Shown in pieces: positions 55,857 to 64,000 of a stretch of 64,000 nucleotides of DNA. The translations under genes and the position numbers were made by a program. The notes beneath the pieces were generated by a model. That model was given only the letters and a program-made list of their open reading frames with translations, was not told the origin of the DNA and did not search any database. The DNA comes from Coriolopsis trogii. Its lineage: Eukaryota > Basidiomycota > Agaricomycetes > Polyporales > Polyporaceae. The first letter of the stretch is position 1, and every line of letters begins with the position of its first letter. The stretch is taken from NCBI GenBank assembly GCA_020543525.1, contig JAHYIO010000004.1, positions 2,294,001 through 2,358,000 of the forward strand. Reading direction: 5' to 3'.

Positions 55857-58154
55857 ATGTAGTTTCTCAGAACAGACCGAGCTGAACTTGTGTATCACCC
55901 AAGCTCCAACGACGTCGTCTACGCCATCTTGTCCCATTTCTGGGGTCTTTCAGAGCAGTCTTTCCAGGACATCCAGGCACTATATCGCCGCTTCGGTGCC
56001 TTGCCAAACGAGAATCCTCGCGCTCATGCCTGCGCAAAAATCCGCAACTTCTGCATCCATGCCGAGGCAGCAGGGTACCTATGGGTATGGATTGACACAT
56101 GTTACATTGACAAGTCGAGTAGCGCGGAGCTCTCCGAGGCCATCAACTCCATGTACTCCTGGTACGCTACTAGTGCAGACGTGTGCTATGCGTTTTTTGA
56201 AGACGTGCCCGACGATGACGACCCGGACGTTCCAGGTTCCGCTTTTCGCCAGAGCAAGTGGTTCACTCGCGGATGGACCCTACAGGAGCTCATCGCCCCC
56301 CTCGACGTTGTCTTTCTCTCCCAGAACTGGCAGCCGCTTTGTAGCAAGTGCGCTGCGCCAGGGCTCGTCCAAGAGATCACAGGCGTTGACGTCGATGTTC
56401 TGCTCTCCATAGTCCCACTGCCTTCGATATCGGCTGCGAAGCGTCTTTCCTGGGCTGCTTCGCGACAAACAAGGCGCATCGAGGACGAGGCTTACTCACT
56501 CATGGGGATATTCGGTGTCAACATCCCCATCATGTACGGCGAGGGCCGCAGGGCATTTAGGCGGCTACAGGAGGAGATCATGAAGCAATCCCCCGACCAT
56601 ACGCTGTTCGTGTGGGGACTGAGACATTCGGTGTCGGTCGCTGAACTGAAAGATCATGCCCCGTGGACGAACTACCCACGCAAGGCCATACATGCAGAGA
56701 CCGACCCTATGTCTCAAGTGTTATGCGCTCCGGGACCGCAGGCATTCCACGCATCGGCTGAGGTGCAATCGATGTCGATCCGACAGCTAGGCGTCGCCGC
56801 AGAGGTCAGTCTGGCAGCCCTCAACGGAACGCAACCCGAGGTACGTGAATCATACTACTCATGTCCGACATCGCTAACGCAGGCTGCAGGCGATTATACT
56901 CAAAAGGGCTCTCTCTCCGCCTCATGAAGTCCCGGAGTTCACCGTCACAAGCTATGGAGTGCGCGCTCGGCTCCCCATCATCCAGGTGCAGGACGACGAT
57001 ACATCTATGGCCGTCGCCAACCTAGCCTGTCAGACGTCTGAGGGCAGCGTCATTGGACTCCTGCTCTCCCAGCAAGAACACATGGGCGGCATTCCTCTGT
57101 ACCGCATCGGCGTGCATACCATCCACCACGAGATCGACAGACCATATCCCCTTTACGAAGCCGCTCGCTACGTCCGCATCGACCTCGCGACCCAACCGGA
57201 CCTTGTCTCTGCGTCCCCCTCCCGGACGTTCGTTCTCACTTGGAGAGAAGTCTACCTCGTCTACCACGAGCAACCGTTGGGTTCGCAGACCTGCGCGGAT
57301 TCTCGACGTCCCTCACCGCCCGCCCGTTCCTAACCCCCTGCCGGCTCTTCTTCCCGCCTTACATGCTCGCCCGTCTCGCCAAGCTCGGGTTCACATCGTA
57401 CCGCGCCCTGCTCGATCAGCGCTATGGCGGGGTGCCGCTCGGTCCCAACGACGTTCTCGAAGTGGTATTCACGCATGCGGTCTCGCTAGAGGCATTCTGC
57501 GTCCGGGTCGCATCTTGCCTGCGCCCCGTCAGCCCAATACCAAACGCGCAGGTGAACGGAGCGAAGGACCAGCCGCACGTCCCCTTCCGACATATGTGGG
57601 CCCGAGTCGACGCCCCCTGGTCCGCGCGCACGTCGTGGGAAGACGCCGATGGGACGAGTCCTGGAGGCCTTGGGGCCTCGAGAACAGGCGAGGACGGGGA
57701 GAATGTGGGTGCTATGGCGCCGCGGCCGTGCTTTTGGTGCACGGAGACGCACCTGGATCAATGGACGGAGCTCGACCCGCAGTCTGGTCGAACGGGCAGG
57801 CAGATGCACTTCCCGTGGTTCGGAGGGAAGAGTGTGAAGATGACCGTCAGTCATTGGGAGGCGCGTTCAACGGATGCCCGTGCGGGTGGTGGGGCTCTGT
57901 ACGCCGTGAACATCGAGCTCGAGGATGAGTCCCGTGTTGGGATGGCCGACTCTCCGGTGAGACGCGCTACGTTCGACTCCGTGGGCTGGGACGAGCAGGC
58001 TAGTAGGAATGTAGCCGTGCACCGAAAAGGGAGTGATGTGAAGTCGATGCTGGCTGCTGTGCATCAGCAGATGCGCAGGTACGTTGTGGTTTTCGGTCGG
58101 TATGAGTTCGAGTGTTGGCACTAACTGAGTATGCTCAGGAAGACGTTGTCATAG
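55857..58154 (+). pseudogene. HET-domain protein, near full length but disrupted
   Basis: A heterokaryon-incompatibility protein with introns at 56,841-56,889 and 58,079-58,138. The HET domain is well kept: AILSHFWG, YLWVWIDTCYIDKSSSAELS, AINSMYSWYATSADVCYAF, RQSKWFTRGWTLQELIAP, and EAYSLMGIFGVNIPIMYGEG. The start ATG is followed at once by TAG (55,860-55,862), where the family has a Trp or Arg (MWLL/MRLL), then FLRTDRAELVYH in frame. A one-base deletion near 57,277 shifts the frame relative to the left copy. The C-terminal part runs to QQMRRKTLS. Two independent lesions make a null allele likely. Such proteins trigger cell death after fusion of unlike mycelia in ascomycetes; the role in basidiomycetes is less clear. 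Confidence 0.82.
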
Positions 58155-58778
58155 TTTGGCGCGCGGACCTGCCAATAGCTAGCACGGTTTCATTCGCTCA
58201 TACCTCATTGCAGCTGTCTGACGTGCTGTGACCACATTATACATGGCAGGGTCCGTCTAGACTCATGTTGCTCACTCTCATACTTCAGTCACACCTGAGA
58301 TTGCGGCGTTGCAATGTTACAAGTTCGAGAGCGTGTGTTTCATCCGATGCAATGATTCCGGTGCTAGAGGTGGATGAGGAGTGAGCCATTTCCGATCTAC
58401 ATGGCACCGGCGCGAGGTACGCACCCTCTGTCAATGGCTGAGTCTCCGGATTCCCTTTCGGAGTTTGTTGCTCTCTGACCGCACATTGCCTCTTTCCGTC
58501 GGTGCGAAGTCTCATACATCGTGCTGGACATTGAAATTATGTTCCAGTGTGGGTACTGTCGGTGGTTGGCGTGTCGTTCGGTGTGTCGCAGTCTGTGACA
58601 GCTGCAAGCATTCTCCCGATATTGCGTGTGCCTCTGGCCTTGTCAGCCACCTACTGTACCCTTTGTGTCTGCCTTACTCTGTATTGCACCTTGAGCAGTA
58701 TATAAGCTCCACGATTTCTAACATGGCCCATACTCATTCACTCTACATCATCGATTACTATCTAAGGACATCCCACCA
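58155..58778. other. Intergenic upstream of carbonic anhydrase
   Basis: About 620 bp with a TATA box near its right end; no gene seen. Confidence 0.4.
58699..58706 (+). promoter_or_regulatory. TATA box of carbonic anhydrase
   Basis: TATATAAG about 75 bp before the start codon at 58,779. Confidence 0.5.
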
Positions 58779-59646
58779 ATGTCTTCCAACTCTGCTCAGT
58801 TGAACCTCAATGATCCGAACTACATCCTCGCTCGCCTGACCAAGAATAACGAGATATGGGCCACAGAGGTCACCAAAGAGCATCCCAAATTCTTTGTGGA
58901 ATCCGCCAAGGGACAGAAGCCGAAGGTACGTCCTGATACCCTGTTCGTATCATCGTGCACGGTATCGCTCGCAGCACACGCGTAACTGTCGTACACTCAG
59001 TCGAGCATGTCACATAGGAGATATTCCCGGTTGTTTCTCGTACGAGGTCTCATAGCACAGGATCTAACATCGTGCGACAGGTCCTCTGGATTGGCTGCTC
59101 CGACTCACGTGTCCCGGAGTCGGTCATAACCGCCTCTATGCCAGGTGACATATTCGTCCACCGGAACATCGCCAAGTAGGTGTCTATCTCCCCGCGCGAC
59201 CCCTAGCCGAGCGATGCAAGCTGACGCGCGATTCGCTCTCCAGTCAGTGCCCTCTGGGAGACGGGAGCGTGCAAGCGGTGCTCGCATACGCCGTCGATCA
59301 CCTCAAGGTCGAACACATTATCGTCGTCGGCCACACCAACTGCGGCGGGGTCGCCGAGTGCCTGCATGTCGCCGCCAAACCCCTACCTCCCCAATGGCCG
59401 TCGACCCCGCTCGAGAAGTGGCTCGCGCCCCTCGAGGCAGTTGCCCGGACTCGACAGATCAATGAGCTGAATGCGCTTGTTGAGGAGAACGTGCGCACGC
59501 AGGTGAAACAGGTCGCCGAGTCCGACGTCTTGAAGCGTGCGTGGAAGGAGAGGCAGAACGTGAGAATTCACGGGTGGGTCTACAAGCTCGAGACCGGAAT
59601 GCTGCACGACCTGGAGTTCAGCATTGGAGGGGCTTCCAATATGTAG
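58779..59646 (+). CDS. Beta-class carbonic anhydrase
   Basis: Exons 58779-58925, 59081-59175 and 59244-59646; 214 aa. It interconverts CO2 and bicarbonate. Zinc ligands are visible: Cys in [11 protein letters not shown] (with the Asp-Arg dyad of the active site), and His and Cys in [10 protein letters not shown]. Other family blocks: [30 protein letters not shown], and a C-terminal [20 protein letters not shown]. The first exon has a typical cytosolic start ([18 protein letters not shown]) with no targeting peptide. Length is normal. The loop after RNIAN (QCPLGDGS) differs from the usual sequence but keeps the frame. Housekeeping role in carboxylation and CO2 sensing is expected. Confidence 0.92.
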
Positions 59647-61512
59647 ATGCGGCTGGACTAACAGTAGGCGATCGGAGTATGTGTGTTCGTCTAGTTACGA
59701 CGTCCCTGGCGCAGGGAAACGATTCACGAGAGTGGCAAGAGTATATAAACCCAGATGTTTAGGTCCAGTTGGAGCAGTATGAGAGGCAGTCCATGCAACA
59801 AGTGTTTGATTTCATTGCGGGTGACCCTCGCCTTGACTCCAGACGAATTAACCCATTGCAGGTCGCCCAGCGCATCACGAAGACTTCAGTAACTGTAGAG
59901 TTCTCGTCAGATACTTACCTAAATTGTGAGCCGGAAGCGAGACCGAGTCCTCCTGCAGGAGATCTAGAAGTTCATGAGCGCTACTCATGCAGGAGGAAGT
60001 GGAGCGCTTTGTGGCCCGTGCGTGGGAAGGCAATAGAGGGCGTGCCTATATGGTGGCCAGAAGCGCCGCCAACTTCAGACATCCTTCCACGATCATAAAC
60101 GCCAATGACGAGAGCTCAAGCAGCGAGATGAGCACGACGGTCATCGGACTGTCGGCGTTGACATCGCTCGTTCGGCTACCCACCTTGTTACATACAAAGG
60201 GACGAGCTAGTTCCAACTGATGGCGGCCTTATAATCGGGATGTTCACCCAGACGCATGTATGTACCTCGGCATGGGAGCTATGTAACTCATTGACAGTCT
60301 CTCTGTCAGTGTGCGATTGACTATTATCATACACCTGCGCGTGGTGTTTGCGCTAATCCAATCATGTCTCTATGAGAGTGAGTTCTCTCATTACGACTGA
60401 GTCCAGCAGTTGAAGATTGTTCATATAGACTTGAGTCCATTGGATGACCGACAGCGCCATATCTTGTGCTTCTTCGTTTCCGTTCGGGGTCCTTGTTCGC
60501 GTGGATTGCCCGCCATCCCGCTTGACACCTGTACATGCCGGTATATACAATGTTGCCACGCCGGTCTTCGTGTCGGCTCGGGCACGATGGTCTTGACCGA
60601 TACTCGTGCAAGTATCCACTAACATGCTCATCACATGTTTGTAGGGAGTCGCGGATGTGAGATGGTCGCTAGTGCATGGATGCTGGCCTCATCCGGAGCT
60701 TACCGATCACTTTTCGAGTCCAGCCAACCTACACTTTCGAACATACAGCCGCAGATGTTATCCCTGGGCCTTCTTCAGTAAGGTGCGTAGTGCTGTGAAT
60801 GTACGGTCCTTCCTTCCATTCCTCTGAGGTGGTGTTGCTGACGCGTTGACAGCTTAGCCCTCCGACCGGTGTATATCAGCTCCGATCTTGACACACAAGT
60901 CACGAAACATACATCCTTCGGCTCATTATACACTAGCATTACCTCGGGATATCGACACGAAAGTGTATCACGGTCACCCTGCACGGGCTACCTGGAGCCC
61001 GATGCATCAAACGGGGATCACCCGTTTACACCGGCGAGTCCGTTTTTCTCGTATAATTGATCATACCGATAACAGTCGACGGTGGCCGGCGATTCGCCTC
61101 TCAATGTCACCAATGATCGGTTTTCATGGTACAGATTCCTCTTTCCTAAGAGGACGAACCTCTGGCACGCAGGGGGACAGTCTGGAATACCTTGGGCGAA
61201 ATTGCGGACATCGCATTGTTCTGTCATCGTATACAGCGTCCTTGACATAGAGTTTCTATGTGCTGCACTACACATCGGGTGTCCGCCTTGCATGCTGCCT
61301 ATCTTCCATGACAGTTCGTTCGCATGGTCAACTCGTTCGGGACGTTGCATCTTTGGGCCGTGACGGTCGACATATGCACTCTCAGCCATCCGAAGTTCGT
61401 TCAACGACTGGACCATCTATTTTACAAAACGTGTTCGAGCACAGAGAGCAAAACCCCAATGAGTTTCACCGACTCTTCCCTTGTCCTCAGATCTTCGTGC
61501 TTCACCATCACC
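59647..61512. other. Intergenic, no supported gene
   Basis: About 1.9 kb. Frames such as 59,987-60,220 (MQEEVERFVARAWEGNRGRA) show no family or splice pattern. Includes the upstream region of the damaged metalloprotease. Confidence 0.4.
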
Positions 61513-62718
61513 ATGTTCAGCCGCATCGCTACCCTCCTTTTTCTCGCGTCCACCGTCCTCGGGACACCGACACTCTTTACCAGCAACGAAACCTTCATGT
61601 GCGTTACCCTCGATCGTTCACACAGCCCTGCACCTGCAGTTGCACGCGCACTCACCGTATCCATCACAGACCGTGTGGACTCGGAACCGACCACTCCATG
61701 GACAAGGTCCTCGAGAATGAGGCTCACTTTGCCTCCATAGTCGTCCAACGGCCCGTAAATGCTTCCAACTCGCCGAGCAAGACGATTGTCCCCACCACGG
61801 TTCTCGTATACTTCCACATCATCACTGTCAACAACAGCGTGCCCGGTGGCAACGTCCCGTGCGTACCCAAACCCATCTATGCACCTGTAGCAAAACAGCC
61901 TACTGATCTGAGCACGGTTCACAGCGACCACGTGCTCTTTGACCAAGTCTTCGTCCTCAACAGCAACTTTCAAGGCACCGGGCTGTCCTTCGCCCTGGAC
62001 GCCGTGACGCGCAGTTGGAGCCCGGAGTGGTTCCGCATCAAGCAGGGCTCATATGCCGAGTACGAGTTGAAGCGGATATACCGCGAGGGCTAGCCCGGTC
62101 CCGCCAACTTGCACATATACACCGTCGGCTCAATCTCGTCGGCTCAAGGGGCGTTGTTTGGGACCGCCACGTTCCCTGCGAGATATAGTATCGCCCCGAT
62201 CGACGATGGCATCGTCCTCGACTTCCGCACTCTCCCGGGCCTCGGGCCGCCCAACGGATACAACCACGGCAAGGTACGTAGAGTGCGACGTGCGCAGCTC
62301 ACTTGTGCTTCAGAGCTGTCATGGGCTTCTGGAGACTGATTGGTCTGGGCGAGCAGCTTCTCACGCATCTGGTCGGACACTGGGTCGGGCTTTACCACAC
62401 CTTCATGGGCGGTTGTTCCGGATCGGGAGACTACGTCGACGACACGCCCGCTGAGGCGTCCCCTGCGAGCGTCACAGGCTACGGCTGCCCAGTCGGGCGC
62501 AATAGCTGCCCGGACCGCACTGGCCAGGACCCGATACACAACTACATGGACTACTCGGACAACGAGTGCGTGTGCCTACCGAATGGATTCCATGCGAAGG
62601 TCGATGTGCTGATTGGAGGCGCTACTACTTGCTCCACAGCTGCCAGAACGAGTTTACACCTGGGCAGGCGAGCCGCATGGCTGCCCAGGTCCGCGCTTAC
62701 CGTGGGATCCCTCTCTGA
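61513..62718 (+). pseudogene. M43 metalloprotease paralogue, inactivated
   Basis: Same five-exon plan as the intact gene at 43.2-44.4 kb but on the opposite strand. Signal peptide MFSRIATLLFLASTVLG and the first intron are nearly identical. The frame continues through VLVYFHIITVNNS and FVLNSNFQGTGLSF, then an in-frame TAG at 62,092-62,094 (YREG then stop) interrupts the coding sequence; beyond it [12 protein letters not shown] is in the same frame. The zinc site reads [13 protein letters not shown]: the catalytic Glu is replaced by Leu. The last exons ([29 protein letters not shown]) are intact. Loss of the Glu alone would abolish peptidase activity, so selection on catalysis has ended. Confidence 0.85.
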
Positions 62719-64000
62719 GCGTGAATCCCAACATGGGCGGAATGACTTGCTCTGCAGTGAGTTTGTGCGGTTCGGACCTATATCATCTACAACGTACGTC
62801 GGTATATGATTATAATAGGCCGGCTCGATTAATAGCGGGTGTCGGTTTCGTACCTTGGTGTTGAGCCCGTCGAGCTGGTGCGATAAGTACCGTGCATACG
62901 TACATTGGCAAGTGCTTCGTATAATAGGTTTGCGTCGTTGGGTTATGTGTGACGCATAGGTATATATATTTGTACTGCTATAGCGCATGGTCGGACCTCC
63001 ACCAGGTGCGACCGAGCGAGACTGCTGGGATAGAGGGGCCGTGGGAGTCCACGACCTTCAAGCGCCAGAATGCATCAAGCTTATCTTATCTCTGGCTTAG
63101 GGCTAGCAATCGTGCCACGGAGCTCAGGCCAGACTCGAACAAGATCGCGACCACCATGACTGGGGAACTTCTGGAGAATATCACAGCGCAAGCGACATGC
63201 ATCTCGAGCTCATCGCCATGCCCTTGCGGCCGTTATACAAGCTACGGGCACACGGCGTCTTCATCCCCGAAAACCACTGGTAGCCGCAATTTTGACCTTG
63301 AATGCCACTGCCAGGTACGCCTCCGATCCCTTCCTCAAATATTGACGATCACTGTTGACGTCAACGTGCAGATGACGAGTTGACTCTGAGAATAACTCTG
63401 TCATAAAGGTCTATTCCGCTGTGTTCTGCGGATTGTGGGATGCAGGGGAGGGAGCACGTCAATGGTGGCGACCAGCCCCGTAGGCAGCATCGTGAATCGT
63501 CTCTCCATCTTGGCTTGGCTTGGATGACGACGAAAACGGACAGCGGAGGGTACGTCTGTACTTCAGAAGTGAGTGGGGCAGTGAGAGCGACTCACGTACC
63601 CATGAGCATGGTACATCCTCACGATCCTCAGGCTGACGCCGCGCATAAACATTTGGGCCCCGGGATAATCCCGTCAGGAATTCCACGCTTCCTGGTAGGG
63701 GCCTTGACTGACTTTGTGGTAACCGTCAGCGACACATCAACTCTCCATCATGAAGGCTCTCTAGTCCCACCCGCAGCAAGGTATTGTATTGCCTCGGTGC
63801 TGGAGAAGCCTAGGAATGTGCTGCGCACGTTATGGCGATTCCATACAGTGATGGCCCGCGCTCAGGGGCACTGCGCTCTATAGTATTGGTAGTAACGTAA
63901 CAGGTCAAATTGCCATATATCCGCAGTATGTCATGATACTGGCGAAGTTAACGGTGAGCGGTAGCTGCAATGAAACTTTATGCTACTACCATTGATTTCC
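62719..64000. other. Right end of the window, mostly unassigned
   Basis: No confident gene in 1.3 kb, apart from the doubtful small gene listed at 63,156. Confidence 0.4.
63156..63485 (+). CDS. Doubtful small Cys-containing protein
   Basis: A possible two-exon gene: MTGELLENITAQATCISSSS followed by PCPCGRYTSYGHTAS and ECHCQ, then an intron from about 63,316 to 63,408 and an end VYSAVFCGLWDAGEGARQWW. Donor is good (GTACGC), acceptor weak (AAAG). No family recognised and no paralogue in the window. Confidence 0.2.

Noticed and set aside
59647..60250. Possible second gene after carbonic anhydrase
   Set aside because: No repeat of the carbonic anhydrase motifs and no other family seen.
1..64000. 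tRNA, rRNA or CRISPR elements
   Set aside because: No T-loop or A/B-box pattern convinced me, no regular spacer array is present, and none is expected of the last in a fungus.

Overview
The window is nuclear DNA of a filamentous basidiomycete, most likely an Agaricomycete of the polypore type. I infer this from many 46-80 bp GT-AG introns, compact multi-exon genes, and families typical of these fungi: FunK1-type kinase, DUF6534 seven-helix membrane protein, HET-domain protein, M43 metalloprotease and TAP-like S33 peptidase. Exon joins were worked out by hand from splice signals and family reading frame; no search was run. No tRNA, rRNA or CRISPR was seen.

Layout. 0-5 kb: three minus-strand genes for small secreted Ser/Thr-rich repeat proteins sharing a 49-nt leader exon. 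5.9-9.4 kb: a broken FunK1 kinase and an intact kinase-like gene (D). 9.7-21.7 kb: the left arm of a large rearrangement holding a HET fragment, F-box/LRR copies 1 and 2, a secreted acidic protein, kinase-like A and B, and an 844-bp hAT-like MITE. 22-34 kb: kinase-like C, a 14-exon DUF6534 gene, a kinase-like remnant, an uncharacterised four-exon gene, a foldback transposon and kinase-like E. 34.3-39.8 kb: two tandem secreted S33 peptidases. 43.2-44.4 kb: an intact M43 metalloprotease. 45.9-53.9 kb: the right arm, an inverted copy of the left (F-box 3, kinase-like B, A, acidic protein, F-box 4). 54.4-58.2 kb: the mitochondrial QCR6 gene and a near full-length but broken HET gene. 58.8-62.7 kb: a beta-carbonic anhydrase and a decayed second M43 protease.

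The main result is an imperfect palindrome: about 8 kb is repeated in inverted order at roughly 12.0-20.9 kb and 45.9-53.8 kb, around a 25-kb centre. The MITE is present in the left arm only, with a clean 8-bp target duplication and a matching empty site on the right. Kinase-like A carries the same frameshift in both arms, so it broke before the duplication; HET and F-box copies carry different lesions, so they decayed independently. QCR6, normally a single-copy housekeeping gene, lies between F-box copy 4 and HET on the right only, so the right side looks like the older arrangement.

Five distinct loci (A-E) plus a remnant belong to one divergent kinase-fold family, most with an 11-13 codon first exon. 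Beside HET, F-box and secreted genes this looks like a fast-evolving accessory or recognition-type region; that role is inference.
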